Assembly (NCBI GenBank): GCA_965660635.1
Contig: CBFIAS010000002.1
Coordinates: 1 to 64,000 of the forward strand
From: UBA7374 sp965660635
GTDB taxonomy: Bacteria; Verrucomicrobiota; Verrucomicrobiia; Opitutales; Coraliomargaritaceae
Reading direction: 5' to 3'
Length of the DNA stretch: 64,000 bases
The notes below the pieces were generated by a model, which was not told where the DNA came from, made no database searches, and saw only the letters and a program-made list of their open reading frames with translations. Position 1 is the stretch's first letter; every line of letters starts with the position of its first letter. Below, piece by piece: positions 1 to 9,860 of this stretch. The translations under genes were made by a program, and so were the position numbers.

Positions 1-24
1 TCTCCCCTATAAGCGTAAGTCATC

Positions 25-474
25 ATGAGTAAAGTACCCGAAGAAAGTCAGGAAACCCGTATTCCAACCGTCTCGGAAGGATCCAACACACTCGGAGACA
101 TCAGCATCAACAACAGCGTGGTGGCCAGCATTGTGCGCCTCGCCACCCTTGAGGTCGCCGGCGTGGCCTCCGTCGGCAGTGGCCTTCGCGGCGTCGACGG
201 CATCGCCGAGATGTTCACTAAAAAGGGCGACGAGCGCGGAGTGCGGGTCGAGCTGGACGAAGTCGGCGACTACCGCATCGAGGTGCGTGTCATCCTCCGC
301 TTCGGCTGCCAGTTGGCCTCCGTCGCCGGACAGATCCAGCAGCGCGTGATCGAGCAAGTCGAGAACATGACCAGCAAGAACGTGGCCCGGGTCAACGTCA
401 TCATCGACGGCGTCCGCACCACCGAGGAAAACGTCGAGGAAGAAGACTGGGAAGAACAGTCCCACACCGACTGA
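25..474 (+). CDS. Asp23/Gls24 family envelope protein
   Basis: This 149-residue protein has the Asp23/Gls24 fold signature: an early segment ending in the NNSVVASIVRLATLEVAGV block, where the family has conserved 'I..IA..A...V.GV', followed by a region rich in Val and Glu and an acidic tail (EENVEEEDWEEQ). Family members are small cytoplasmic proteins that associate with the membrane through the anchor protein AmaP and are linked to envelope or alkaline stress in Gram-positive bacteria; their role in this lineage is not established. The ATG start lies 24 bases into the window. The next gene, 29 bases downstream, has a membrane segment and Asp23-like sequence, so the two are probably an operon and a physical pair. 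Family assignment is firm; function is inferred. Confidence 0.85.
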   Translation: MSKVPEESQETRIPTVSEGSNTLGDISINNSVVASIVRLATLEVAGVASVGSGLRGVDGIAEMFTKKGDERGVRVELDEVGDYRIEVRVILRFGCQLASVAGQIQQRVIEQVENMTSKNVARVNVIIDGVRTTEENVEEEDWEEQSHTD

Positions 475-503
475 GCACCACCACCCGCCGCAACTGAAAC
501 AAG

Positions 504-1007
504 ATGAATTGGTGCGGTATCGATGATCTCAACCATTGCATGCAAGGCATAGGGGATGCCTTGAAGGATGGAAACGTCCTCCTCGCGCTGTGCGGGGTTG
601 TTCTAATCCTCCTCTTCCTGACCCTCCTGCGCAGGCGCCAGCCCACGAAAATCCTCGCCTACCACTCGGAAAACGGCCGCGTCATGGTCAGCCGCTCCGC
701 CATTCTTGAGCTGGTGCAGTCGGCCTGCAGGCAGATCGAGCAAGTCCACCGCCCAACCGTCCGCATCCGCAGCCGGCGAGGCGTCTGCCACCTAAAGGTC
801 GGCATCAAGCTGGAGAGCGGCGGCAAGCTCCGCGATCTCGATAACGCCCTCCAACTGCACCTGCGGCAATCCCTGACCGAAACCCTCGGCATCGAACAAC
901 TCGGCAACATCGACATCACCGCAACCGGTTTCAAGAACCCCGCAAAAGAGCCAAAAGCAGCCGTCCTGTCCGACGACGCGGACGGCAGCCTGGGCGACTT
1001 CCGCTGA
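504..1007 (+). CDS. AmaP-like membrane-anchored Asp23-family partner
   Basis: The 167-residue product has one clear transmembrane helix near residues 25-42 (hydrophobic run around LLALCGVVLILLFL), immediately followed by Arg-rich cytoplasmic sequence. The rest looks like a divergent Asp23/AmaP domain, with a 'VMVSRSAILELVQSACRQIE' block. AmaP proteins tether Asp23 to the membrane, although most have two N-terminal helices and here only one is visible. It follows the Asp23 gene by 29 bases, which supports a shared transcript and a shared role at the inner membrane. The ATG start is the only good one near the upstream stop. The pairing argument is stronger than the sequence similarity. Confidence 0.6.
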   Translation: MNWCGIDDLNHCMQGIGDALKDGNVLLALCGVVLILLFLTLLRRRQPTKILAYHSENGRVMVSRSAILELVQSACRQIEQVHRPTVRIRSRRGVCHLKVGIKLESGGKLRDLDNALQLHLRQSLTETLGIEQLGNIDITATGFKNPAKEPKAAVLSDDADGSLGDFR

Positions 1008-1072
1008 GGGTACGCGCCACCCTGCCTTGCCCCGGCGCGAACCTCGCCGCGGCCAGGCTGTCTAATCTACCT

Positions 1073-1561
1073 GTGAAAAAACAACTGCCAAAATACCTTG
1101 CCCGTTGCCTGCTTTCCGGAATCTGCCTCGTGCTGGCCGCCTGTGACCGCCCTGGCGATCCATCAAGCGCAGAGACGAAGGCCTTCGCCGACGCCTTCCG
1201 CCAAGCGAACCGGGCGGAAGATATCAGCCCGATGCTCGACCTCTATCATTTGGACGGAGTGGAAAAGCGCACCATACGAATGCTTGAGCAGGCCCTGCAA
1301 TTCGAGCTCGGGCTGCCCGTAGAGTCTATCGACTTCGAACCGCTCAGCGGCGCGCCCGAAGAGTGCATCGACTTCACCCGCGAAGGCGTCCACTACGGCC
1401 CCAGCCTGCGGCCCAGCCTGCGCATGCGCGTAGTCTACTCGGTGGAGGACCGCTTCACCAGCCTCTTTACCCTGGGACGCAGGCCAGATGGCGAGTGGCG
1501 CATCGTCTGCGCCCGCCCCCGGCAGAATGCCGACTTGAGCGCAGCCGTCGCCCCCCGCTGA
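1073..1561 (+). CDS. hypothetical lipoprotein
   Basis: The 162-residue product starts at a GTG (KKQLPKYLARCLL...), with a basic n-region, a hydrophobic core and a lipobox ending in LAAC at about residue 24, so it should be a lipid-modified periplasmic or outer-membrane protein. The mature part contains ETKAFADAFRQANRAEDISPMLDLY, which resembles small proteins of the NTF2/SnoaL-like type, but I cannot assign a family. There is no catalytic motif to point to. It stands alone between the Asp23 pair and the glutaredoxin gene, with about 65 bases to each side. Function unknown. Confidence 0.65.
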   Translation: MKKQLPKYLARCLLSGICLVLAACDRPGDPSSAETKAFADAFRQANRAEDISPMLDLYHLDGVEKRTIRMLEQALQFELGLPVESIDFEPLSGAPEECIDFTREGVHYGPSLRPSLRMRVVYSVEDRFTSLFTLGRRPDGEWRIVCARPRQNADLSAAVAPR

Positions 1562-1646
1562 ACCAGCGGTCTCCCCCGCCGCCGGGCCTGCCCGTCGATC
1601 CGTCCATCGTATTGACATCCGGGTAATTGTGAACCACTTAAAAGGG

Positions 1647-1982
1647 ATGAAGATCATAGCATACCTGAAACCGACTTGTGGCTGGAGCATGGGCGTGCGC
1701 GCCATAATGAAGAAATATGGCCTGGAATACGAGGATCGCGACATCATCAACGATCCCGCCCAGTACGCCGAGATGGTCGGGAAATCCGGCCAGCCACTCT
1801 CGCCCTGCGTCGAGATCGACGGCCACATGCTGGCCGACGTGAGCGGCGAGGAAGTCGAGAACTGGATGCTCAGTAACGGGCTGATCGCTCCCAACGACAA
1901 CACCGCCGACGCGCCGACCAATGCGCCCTGCAGCGACGAAGAGCACGAGGCCATGCGCTCCAAGACCGTGCGCTTCTTCTAA
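1647..1982 (+). CDS. monothiol-type glutaredoxin
   Basis: The 111-residue protein has a thioredoxin fold with the active-site motif CGWS after the first strand (AYLKPTCGWSMG), then a helix, and later the cis-Pro region (QPLSPCVEIDG). The CGxS pattern places it near monothiol glutaredoxins, which use glutathione to reduce or glutathionylate proteins or carry iron-sulfur clusters. The C-terminal 30 residues (acidic, ending in SKTVRFF) extend past the usual fold. An in-frame GTG at 1629 would add six residues; the ATG at 1647 sits directly after AAAGGG, too close for a normal ribosome binding site, so the exact start is uncertain. A strong terminator follows, closing this transcription unit. Confidence 0.75.
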   Translation: MKIIAYLKPTCGWSMGVRAIMKKYGLEYEDRDIINDPAQYAEMVGKSGQPLSPCVEIDGHMLADVSGEEVENWMLSNGLIAPNDNTADAPTNAPCSDEEHEAMRSKTVRFF

Positions 1983-2015
1983 TACTCGCCACTACAGCGG
2001 CACAGTCTCCTCCTC

Positions 2016-2040
2016 AAACCGGGTGTCAGCCCGGTTTTTT
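2016..2040 (+). terminator. rho-independent terminator after glutaredoxin gene
   Basis: AAACCGGG and CCCGGTTT pair around the loop TGTCAG and are followed directly by a T run. It separates the glutaredoxin unit from gltB. Confidence 0.8.
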
Positions 2041-2214
2041 CGACGACAGGTCCCGTCCTGCCATGCGTAAACAGATGCAAACAATCCGGCAATTTTCCTA
2101 GACAGGCCCGTCTCCACTACTAACTTGCACGTTCCTTTGACTTTTTCCCGCGGACGCTAACCTGAACATCAAGTCCGGCTCAAAACCACCGCACGCCAAA
2201 AGAAAACTTTGAAA

Positions 2215-5200
2215 ATGAAGACACCGCCAAAAGCCCAGGGTCTCTATGACCCGCGCAACGAACACGAAAACTGCGGCATCGGCCTGATCGTCGACATGAA
2301 GGGCCGCAAGTCCCACAGCATCGTGCAGGGCGCCCTCGAGATCTGCGTCAACCTCGACCACCGCGGAGGCTGCGGCTGCGACCCTATCACCGGAGACGGC
2401 GCAGGCATCTTCATCCAACTGCCCCACAAGTTCCTCAAGGCCGCCTGCTCAGAGCAATGCGGCATCGAGCTCCCCGAAGAAGGCGATTACGGTGCTGGCT
2501 TCGCTTTCCTCTCGAGAGATTCAGGCGAGCGTGCCAGCGAAGAAGGCATCATCGCTGACATCGTCGCCGAGGAAGGCTTTGAACTGCTCGGCTGGCGCGA
2601 CGTGCCCGTCAACAGTGGTATCCTCGGCAAGGCCTCCGCCGCCTGCGAACCTGTCATGCGGCAGTTCTTCATCGCCCGCGGAGAAGTCTGCCAGCGCGGC
2701 CTGGAGTTTGAGCGCAAGCTGTACATCATCCGCCGTCTCGCCGCCCACCGCATCCGCTACAGCGGCGCCGACGAGGACGCGCTTTTCTACATCAGTTCCC
2801 TCTCCAGCCGCACCATGACCTACAAGGGCATGCTGACCACCGGACAGTTGGCTGACTACTTCCCCGACCTCGCCAGCGAGGACATGGAATCCGCCCTTGC
2901 CCTTACCCACTCCCGCTTCTCCACCAACACCTTCCCCAGCTGGCCGCGCGCCCAGCCCTTCCGTTATCTCTGCCACAACGGTGAGATCAACACCGTACGG
3001 GGCAATGAGAACTGGCTGCACGCCCGCCAGATGCAACTCGCCAGCGACGTCTTCGGCGACGACCTGAAGAAGATCCTCCCCATCATTCGCGAGGATGGCT
3101 CTGACTCGCAGAAGTTCGACAACTGCCTCGAGTTCCTTGTCCTTTCCGGCCGCAGTCTGGCCCATGCCATGATGATGATGATTCCCGAACCCTGGGAACG
3201 CCACAAATCAATGCCCCGGCACAAACGCGACTTCTACGAGTTCCACGCCTGCCTGATGGAGCCCTGGGACGGCCCCGCCTCCATGGCCATGTCCGACGGC
3301 ATCCAGGTGGGCGCGACCCTCGACCGTAACGGCCTGCGCCCCTCCCGCTACTACGTCACCGCAGACGACAAGGTAATCCTCGCCTCCGAAGTCGGCGTCC
3401 TCGAAGGCATCGAGCCCGCCAACGTGGTGAAGAAAGGACGCCTCGAGCCCGGCCGCATGTTTCTCATCGACATGGAAAAAGGCCGCATCGTTGGCGACTC
3501 CGAATTGAAGGAGCAGATCGCATCCGAGCATCCCTATGGAGAGTGGCTCAAGGAAAACCTGCTGCCCGCCTCAGAACTGCCAGAGCCCCCGCAGGAACAA
3601 ACCGTCCCCGACGACTTTGACTCCATTGAAACCCGCCAGAAGGCCTTCGGCTACACCTATGAGGACATCCGTTTCCTCATTGGCCCGAGTGCCCAGGCTG
3701 GCAAGCAGCCCCTTGGCTCCATGGGCAATGACGCACCCCTCGCTGTCCTCTCCGACCAGTCGCAACTACTCTACAATTATTTCAAGCAGCTCTTTGCCCA
3801 GGTAACCAACCCGCCGATCGACCCCATCCGCGAGGAACTTGTCACCGCGAGCAACACCTTCATTGGATCCGAAGGCGACCTCACCCGCCCCGGCCCCGGC
3901 AGTTGCCGCATGATCCAGTACGAGAGCCCGCTCCTCGACAACCGTCAGGTCGACCAGCTGCACCACATCCGGCGCGAGGGCTTCAAATCCGCCAAACTCC
4001 CCATCACCTTCGAAGCCGCCCACGGTGGACTCTCCGAAGGACACAACAACATTCCCGAGCCCTCCATCTCCGGAAAAGGCCTCGAAGCCGCCATTGAAGC
4101 CCTCTACGAGAACGCCGATGCCGCGATCAACGACGGCGTCAATATACTCATCCTCTCCGACCGCAAGACCGGCCCCCGCAAGGCCCCCATCCCTGCACTG
4201 CTTGCAGTGGCGGGCCTCCACCACCACCTCGTGCGCCAGGGCACCCGCACCCGCGTCTCCATCGTGCTTGAGTCCGCCGAGCCACGCGAGGTCATGCACT
4301 ACGCCCTCCTCCTTGGCTACGGTGCCAACGCCATCAACCCCTACCTTGCACTCGAGTCTGTCCGCCACCTCGTGCATCGCGGGGACATCGACCTGCCAGC
4401 CGACCAAGCCTGCCGGAACTTCCTCAAAGCCAACCTCAATGGCGTGATCAAGACCATGTCCAAGATGGGCATCTCCACCGTGGCCTCCTACCGCGGTGCG
4501 CAGATCTTTGAAGCCATCGGCCTCAACCAGTCCGTCATCGACAAGTATTTCACCAAGACCGCCTCACGCGTCGAAGGCGTTGGCCTCGACGCCATCGCCG
4601 AGGAGGCCATCACCCGGCACGGCAATGCCTACGCCCCGCGCGAAGACGAGCGCGACGCCGCCCTCGATCCCGGCGGCATCTACCAATGGCGCGCGGGCGG
4701 CGAACGCCACCTCTTCAACCCAGTCACCATCCATAAGCTCCAGAAGGCCACCCGGCTGGGAGACTATGCAGTCTTCAAGGAATACTCCGATACAATCAAC
4801 GACCAGTCGCGGGAAATGTTCACCTTGCGCGGACTCATGGAGTTCAAGATCGATCCAGCCAAGTCCATCCCGCTCGACGAAGTCGAGCCGGCCTCCGAGA
4901 TCGTCAAGCGCTTCAAGACCGGTGCCATGTCCTACGGCTCCATCTCCAAAGAGGCCCATGAGGCACTCGCCGTCGCCATGAACCGCCTAGGTGGCAAATC
5001 CAACACCGGCGAAGGCGGCGAGGATCCCGACCGCTTCACACCCGATGAGAACGGCGATTCCCGACGCTCCGCCATCAAGCAAGTCGCCTCCGGACGCTTC
5101 GGCGTGACCAGCCATTACCTCGTCAACTCCGACGAGATCCAGATCAAGATTGTCCAGGGCGCCAAGCCCGGCGAAGGCGGCGAACTGCCCGGCCACAAAG

Positions 5201-6861
5201 TGCTTCCGCAGATCGCCAAGACCCGCGGCACCACACCCGGCGTCGGCCTGATCTCGCCACCTCCCCACCACGACATCTACTCAATCGAGGACCTCGCCGA
5301 GCTGATCCACGACCTGAAGAACTCCAACCGGCACGCCCGGATCAACGTCAAGCTCGTCTCCGAAGTCGGCGTCGGCACTATTGCCGCAGGCGTAGCCAAG
5401 GCCAAGGCCGACGTCATCCTCGTCTCCGGCTACGATGGTGGCACCGGGGCATCCCCCCGCTCCTCCATCCAGCACGCCGGCGCTCCATGGGAACTCGGAC
5501 TGGCTGAGACCAACCAGACCCTCCTGCTCAACGACCTGCGCTCCCGCGTCGTGGTCGAGACCGACGGACAGCTCAAGACCGGCCGCGACGTGGCCATCGC
5601 CTGCCTGCTCGGCGCCGAGGAGTACGGCTTCGCCACCGCGCCGCTGGTCACCCTCGGCTGCCTCATGATGCGCGTCTGCCACAAGAACACCTGCCCTGTC
5701 GGCGTGGCCACGCAAAACCCGGAACTGCGCAAGAAATTCCATGGAGGCCCGGACGCCGTCGTCCACTTCATGAACTACGTGGCTGAGGAAATGCGCGAAC
5801 TCATGGCCCAACTTGGTTTCCGCACGGTCAACGAGATGGTCGGCCAAGTCGACCGCCTGGAGATGCGCCACGCCATCGAGCACTGGAAAGCCCGCGGCCT
5901 CGACTACAGCAAGATCCTCTACAAGCCCGAAGTCGGCCCGGAAGTTGGCAGCTACTGCCAGATGAAGCAGGACCACCTCTTGCAAAACTCCCTCGACGAG
6001 CGCGAAATCCTCGAGCAGGCCAGGCCGGCCATCGAGAAAGGTACACCGGTCGAAATCCGCTTGCCCATCGTCAACACCGACCGCGTTGTCGGCACGCTCA
6101 CCGGAGCCGAAATCTCCCGCCAACACGGTGCCGCAGGCCTGCCTGAAGACACTGTGCAGATCCACCTCAACGGGTCTGCCGGACAGTCCCTCGGTGCCTT
6201 CTGTCCCAAGGGCATGACTTTCAATGTCGAAGGCGACACCAACGACTACCTCGGCAAGGGCCTCTCCGGCGGCAAGATCATCGTGCGCCCGCATGCGGAC
6301 TCCCCCTTCGTCGCCCATGAGAACATCATCACTGGAAACGTCTGTTTCTACGGGGCCACCAGTGGCCAGGCCTACATCGCAGGCATGGCCGGCGAGCGCT
6401 TCTGCGTGCGTAACTCCGGAGTCGAAGCCGTCATCGAGGGCCTCGGCGACCACGCCCTCGAGTACATGACCGGCGGCATGGTGATCAACCTCGGCACAAC
6501 CGGCCGCAATCTCGGGGCCGGCATGTCCGGGGGCGTCGCCTACATCTACGACGAGGCGGGCGACTTCGTGCAAAACCGGCTCAACCCGGACATGGTCAAT
6601 GTCTACCAACTCATCGAGTGCGGCGACGAGGAACTGGAACTCGTCCGTGCGAAGATCGAAAAGCACGTCCTTCTCAGCGGCTCCGCCCGCGGGCAGGCCA
6701 TCCTCGCGGACTGGCCCGCCACCGCCGGAAAATTCCTCAAGATCATGCCGCAGGACTACGAGCGCGTCCTCCAGGCCCAGACCCGCGCGATGGAGCGCGG
6801 CCTTGAAGGCGACGAGGCCATCCTTGCCGCGTTCGAGGAGAACGTCAAAGCCGGCCACTAG
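2215..6861 (+). CDS. gltB: glutamate synthase, large (alpha) subunit
   Basis: GltB hydrolyses glutamine and channels the ammonia through the protein to 2-oxoglutarate, giving glutamate in the cytoplasm with electrons from GltD. The 1548-residue chain has the full domain order: a class II amidotransferase domain whose Cys20 (ENCGIG) becomes the N-terminal nucleophile after removal of a short propeptide, a central domain, an FMN-binding synthase domain (TGEGGEDPDR near residue 930, YDGGTGASPRSS), a 3Fe-4S cysteine set (C-x5-C-x4-C in GCLMMRVCHKNTCPVG), and a C-terminal GxGxG beta-helix domain. The ATG at 2215 is preferred over an in-frame TTG at 2209. A possible -35 (TTGACT, 2137-2142) lies upstream. 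gltD follows after 42 bases. Confidence 0.97.
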   Translation: MKTPPKAQGLYDPRNEHENCGIGLIVDMKGRKSHSIVQGALEICVNLDHRGGCGCDPITGDGAGIFIQLPHKFLKAACSEQCGIELPEEGDYGAGFAFLSRDSGERASEEGIIADIVAEEGFELLGWRDVPVNSGILGKASAACEPVMRQFFIARGEVCQRGLEFERKLYIIRRLAAHRIRYSGADEDALFYISSLSSRTMTYKGMLTTGQLADYFPDLASEDMESALALTHSRFSTNTFPSWPRAQPFRYLCHNGEINTVRGNENWLHARQMQLASDVFGDDLKKILPIIREDGSDSQKFDNCLEFLVLSGRSLAHAMMMMIPEPWERHKSMPRHKRDFYEFHACLMEPWDGPASMAMSDGIQVGATLDRNGLRPSRYYVTADDKVILASEVGVLEGIEPANVVKKGRLEPGRMFLIDMEKGRIVGDSELKEQIASEHPYGEWLKENLLPASELPEPPQEQTVPDDFDSIETRQKAFGYTYEDIRFLIGPSAQAGKQPLGSMGNDAPLAVLSDQSQLLYNYFKQLFAQVTNPPIDPIREELVTASNTFIGSEGDLTRPGPGSCRMIQYESPLLDNRQVDQLHHIRREGFKSAKLPITFEAAHGGLSEGHNNIPEPSISGKGLEAAIEALYENADAAINDGVNILILSDRKTGPRKAPIPALLAVAGLHHHLVRQGTRTRVSIVLESAEPREVMHYALLLGYGANAINPYLALESVRHLVHRGDIDLPADQACRNFLKANLNGVIKTMSKMGISTVASYRGAQIFEAIGLNQSVIDKYFTKTASRVEGVGLDAIAEEAITRHGNAYAPREDERDAALDPGGIYQWRAGGERHLFNPVTIHKLQKATRLGDYAVFKEYSDTINDQSREMFTLRGLMEFKIDPAKSIPLDEVEPASEIVKRFKTGAMSYGSISKEAHEALAVAMNRLGGKSNTGEGGEDPDRFTPDENGDSRRSAIKQVASGRFGVTSHYLVNSDEIQIKIVQGAKPGEGGELPGHKVLPQIAKTRGTTPGVGLISPPPHHDIYSIEDLAELIHDLKNSNRHARINVKLVSEVGVGTIAAGVAKAKADVILVSGYDGGTGASPRSSIQHAGAPWELGLAETNQTLLLNDLRSRVVVETDGQLKTGRDVAIACLLGAEEYGFATAPLVTLGCLMMRVCHKNTCPVGVATQNPELRKKFHGGPDAVVHFMNYVAEEMRELMAQLGFRTVNEMVGQVDRLEMRHAIEHWKARGLDYSKILYKPEVGPEVGSYCQMKQDHLLQNSLDEREILEQARPAIEKGTPVEIRLPIVNTDRVVGTLTGAEISRQHGAAGLPEDTVQIHLNGSAGQSLGAFCPKGMTFNVEGDTNDYLGKGLSGGKIIVRPHADSPFVAHENIITGNVCFYGATSGQAYIAGMAGERFCVRNSGVEAVIEGLGDHALEYMTGGMVINLGTTGRNLGAGMSGGVAYIYDEAGDFVQNRLNPDMVNVYQLIECGDEELELVRAKIEKHVLLSGSARGQAILADWPATAGKFLKIMPQDYERVLQAQTRAMERGLEGDEAILAAFEENVKAGH

Positions 6862-6903
6862 TTCACTAATTTCAATTCTTTCACGACCAACCCCTTTCAC
6901 ATC

Positions 6904-8391
6904 ATGGGCAAACCAACAGGATTCATCGAGTTTGAGCGCAAGACCATTCCCAACCGCGCTCCACTGGAACGCATCAAGGACTGGGACGAGATCCACGAGC
7001 ACTTCGAGGAGAAGTCCCTGCGCACCCAGGCCTCCCGCTGCATGGATTGCGGCACACCGTACTGCCACACCGGCATGACCCTGTCCAACATGGCCAGCGG
7101 CTGCCCCATAAACAACCTCATCCCCGAGTTCAACGACCTGGTCTACCAGAACAAGTGGGAGGACGCCTACCACCGCCTGGCCAAGACCAACAACTTCCCG
7201 GAGTTCACCGGCCGCGTCTGCCCCGCACCCTGCGAGGGCTCCTGCGTGCTCGGCGTGATCGAGCCGCCCGTGGCGATCAAGAACATCGAGTGCTCCATTA
7301 TCGACAAGGCCTGGGAATCCGGCTGGGTCACCCCACAGCCCCCGGAAGAACGCACCGGCAAGCGCGTCGCCGTGGTCGGCTCCGGCCCCGCTGGCCTGGC
7401 TGCCGCCGACCAACTGAACAAGGCCGGGCATCTCGTCACCGTATTTGAACGGGCCGACCGCCCCGGAGGGCTCCTCATGTACGGCATCCCCAACATGAAG
7501 CTGGAGAAAGACGTGGTGACGCGCCGCACCGGCCTGATGGAGCAGGAGGGCGTTGTCTTCAAGTGCGGCGTCGAGATCGGCAAGGACATCCCCGCAAAAG
7601 AACTTCTCAATGACTACGATTCCGTTGTCCTGGCCTGCGGAGCAACCAAGCCGCGCGACCTGCCCATCGAGGGCCGCGACCTCCAAAACGTCCACTTCGC
7701 CATGGATTTCCTCGGGCCCAACACCAAGGAGCTTTGGGACTTGAAGGAAGGAAAAGCAGAACAATTCTCTGAATTGGCCAAAGGCAAGCACGTCGTCATC
7801 ATCGGCGGGGGAGACACCGGCACCGACTGCGTGGGCACCTCCCTGCGCCACGGCTGCAAAAGCGTCACCCAGTTGGAAATCATGCCGAAGCCCCCGCTGG
7901 AGCGCGCCGACAACAACCCATGGCCGGAATGGCCAAAGACCTACAAGGTCGATTACGGCCAGGAAGAGGCGGCGGCCGTGCAGGGCGAGGATCCCCGCCA
8001 GTACCTCGTAAGCGCCAACAAGTTTGAAGGCGACGCCGACGGCAAGCTCAAGGCCGTGCACGTCCACAACATCGAGTGGGTCAACCAGGACGGCCGCTTC
8101 ATGCCGAAGAAGGTCGATGGCAGCGAGCGGGTTCTCGAAGCCGATCTTGTCCTGCTCGCCATGGGCTTCCTCGGGCCGGAAGCAGACATCGTCGAGCAAC
8201 TTGGACTCGATCAAGACGCCCGCTCCAACATCAAGGCCGAGTACGGACGCTTCAACACCAACATCGACAAGGTCTTTGCTGCCGGAGACGTTCGTCGCGG
8301 ACAGTCACTCGTGGTCTGGGCCATCAATGAGGGCCGCGCTGTTGCCCGTGAGTGCGACCGCTTCCTCATGGGCACGACAAAGTTGCCGTAA
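6904..8391 (+). CDS. gltD: glutamate synthase, small (beta) subunit
   Basis: The 495-residue protein oxidises NADPH and passes electrons through FAD and 4Fe-4S clusters to GltB. The N-terminal cluster ligands are visible in SRCMDCGTPYCHTG and CPAPCEGSC; a dinucleotide fold for FAD follows (VVGSGPAGLAAADQL, about residue 157) and a second for NADPH (VVIIGGGDTGTDCVG, about residue 298). Length matches the family. It is co-transcribed with gltB, and a strong terminator lies 40 bases past the stop. The ATG start has no obvious competitor. Confidence 0.97.
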   Translation: MGKPTGFIEFERKTIPNRAPLERIKDWDEIHEHFEEKSLRTQASRCMDCGTPYCHTGMTLSNMASGCPINNLIPEFNDLVYQNKWEDAYHRLAKTNNFPEFTGRVCPAPCEGSCVLGVIEPPVAIKNIECSIIDKAWESGWVTPQPPEERTGKRVAVVGSGPAGLAAADQLNKAGHLVTVFERADRPGGLLMYGIPNMKLEKDVVTRRTGLMEQEGVVFKCGVEIGKDIPAKELLNDYDSVVLACGATKPRDLPIEGRDLQNVHFAMDFLGPNTKELWDLKEGKAEQFSELAKGKHVVIIGGGDTGTDCVGTSLRHGCKSVTQLEIMPKPPLERADNNPWPEWPKTYKVDYGQEEAAAVQGEDPRQYLVSANKFEGDADGKLKAVHVHNIEWVNQDGRFMPKKVDGSERVLEADLVLLAMGFLGPEADIVEQLGLDQDARSNIKAEYGRFNTNIDKVFAAGDVRRGQSLVVWAINEGRAVARECDRFLMGTTKLP

Positions 8392-8432
8392 AGCGATCAG
8401 TCTCTCAAGTTGAGGAACGAAAGTTTTGACAG

Positions 8433-8467
8433 GGATGCACGCGGATCAACGCGTTGCATCCTTTTTT
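8433..8467 (+). terminator. rho-independent terminator after gltD
   Basis: GGATGCA-CGCG pairs with CGCG-(T)-TGCATCC around GATCAA, followed by TTTTTT. It ends the gltBD operon. The remaining sequence up to fabF (8468-8590) has no gene; a weaker hairpin CCCGCT/AGCGGG at 8573-8587 lies directly past the fabF stop on the other strand. Confidence 0.85.
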
Positions 8468-8590
8468 ATTTCGATGAGGCTAGGCTCCTTGTTTGTCGGC
8501 ACGCGGCTCGGAGCCACGCTGAACAAGAAAATACCTGAAATCCAAAATAATACCTCTTCGAATTAGTTGAAGCCCGCTTGGAGCGGGTCA

Positions 8591-9850
8591 TTATCCGGCA
8601 TACTTGCCAAACAGTACCGATGCATTGTGCCCGCCGAACCCGGAGTTGTTACAGAGAGCAGTCTGGATATCAGCCTCACGCATGGTGTTGGGCACGTAGT
8701 CCAGATCGCAGTCGGGATCCGGCTCCTCGTAATTAATCGTGGGCGGCACTTTGCCCTCCTTCAGGGCCATCGCGCAGACTGCCGACTCAACGCCTCCGGC
8801 TGCCCCCAGCAAGTGCCCGGTCATCGACTTGGTGGAGCTGACTAGCACCTTGCCCGCCTGCTCGCCGAGCGCCTTCTTGATCGCCAGCGTCTCGAACTTG
8901 TCGTTGTAGGGAGTTGAAGTGCCGTGGGCATTAATATAGTCAATGCCAGAGGCCTCCAGTCCAGCGTCGCGGATCGTCTTCCCAATGGCCGCGCTAAGGG
9001 CCTTGCCCTCGGGATCAGGGGAAGTGATGTGGTAGGCGTCGCAGGTCGCGGCGTAGCTCTTGACCTCGCAGTAAATCTCCGCGCCACGCGCCTGGGCGTG
9101 TTCCAGCGTCTCGAGGATGAGAACGCCCGCGCCCTCACCCATGACAAAGCCGTCGCGCCCCTTGTCAAAGGGCCGGCTGGCCCGGGCCGGGTCGTCATTA
9201 TAGCTTGTGCTCATCGCCTTCATCGAGCAGAAGCCGGCATAGCCCAGTTCGGTCACCGCCGCCTCGCTGCCCCCGGCTACCATCACATCGGCATCGCCGT
9301 CGCGCAGGATGCGGAAGCTCTCACCGATGGCGTGCGTGGCGGTCGAGCAGGCGCTGACCAGGCCGTAGTTCGGGCCGCGGGCGCCGATCTCGATGGCGAT
9401 CACCCCGCTGGCAATGTTGGCAATCAAGGAAGGAATCATGAACGGAGACACCTTGCGCGGCCCCATCTCATACAAGCGGCGGCTCTGCGTCTGGATCGTG
9501 ATCATGCCACCGATTCCGGAGCCGACGAGCACACCGATGCGATCCGGGTCCATCGCCGAGGTGTCCATCCCGGCATCGCCCAGGGCCAGGCGCGTGGCCG
9601 CAACAGAGAAATGCGTGTAGCGGTCGTTGCGGCGGGCCTCCTTGGGATCCATGTAGTCCCCCGCGTTGAAGTCGCGCACTTCGGCGCCCACTTTCGATGG
9701 GTAGTCCGTCGTGTCAAACGAGGTCACCTTGTCGATGCCGCTCCGGCCCGCCAGAATGTTCTCCCAGAAAGGCTCGATGCCAATGCCGAGTGATGAGATC
9801 GTGCCGATTCCGGTGACGACCACTCGCTTTCTTGTCGCTGACTCTTCCAT
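8591..9850 (-). CDS. fabF: beta-ketoacyl-ACP synthase II
   Basis: FabF condenses malonyl-ACP with acyl-ACP to elongate fatty acids. The 419-residue protein has the thiolase-fold triad: the nucleophilic Cys in SACSTATHAIG, His in NAHGTSTPYND and His in STKSMTGHLLGAAG. The ATG at 9850 (MEESATRKR) is preferred over a TTG six codons upstream, which would fall inside the hairpin before the gene. It is the last gene of fabG-acpP-fabF, the common order in many bacteria. Because a terminator lies only 10 bases upstream of its start, its expression should be a read-through fraction of acpP or depend on an unseen promoter. Confidence 0.96.
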   Translation of the reverse strand: MEESATRKRVVVTGIGTISSLGIGIEPFWENILAGRSGIDKVTSFDTTDYPSKVGAEVRDFNAGDYMDPKEARRNDRYTHFSVAATRLALGDAGMDTSAMDPDRIGVLVGSGIGGMITIQTQSRRLYEMGPRKVSPFMIPSLIANIASGVIAIEIGARGPNYGLVSACSTATHAIGESFRILRDGDADVMVAGGSEAAVTELGYAGFCSMKAMSTSYNDDPARASRPFDKGRDGFVMGEGAGVLILETLEHAQARGAEIYCEVKSYAATCDAYHITSPDPEGKALSAAIGKTIRDAGLEASGIDYINAHGTSTPYNDKFETLAIKKALGEQAGKVLVSSTKSMTGHLLGAAGGVESAVCAMALKEGKVPPTINYEEPDPDCDLDYVPNTMREADIQTALCNNSGFGGHNASVLFGKYAG

Positions 9851-9860
9851 TGTGATCCGT

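Noticed and set aside
5281..8214. A 977-codon open frame antisense to gltB and gltD.
   Set aside because: It is the mirror of GC-rich codon use in two certain genes on the other strand; the translation has no family features and is full of low-complexity Asp/Val/Gly stretches.
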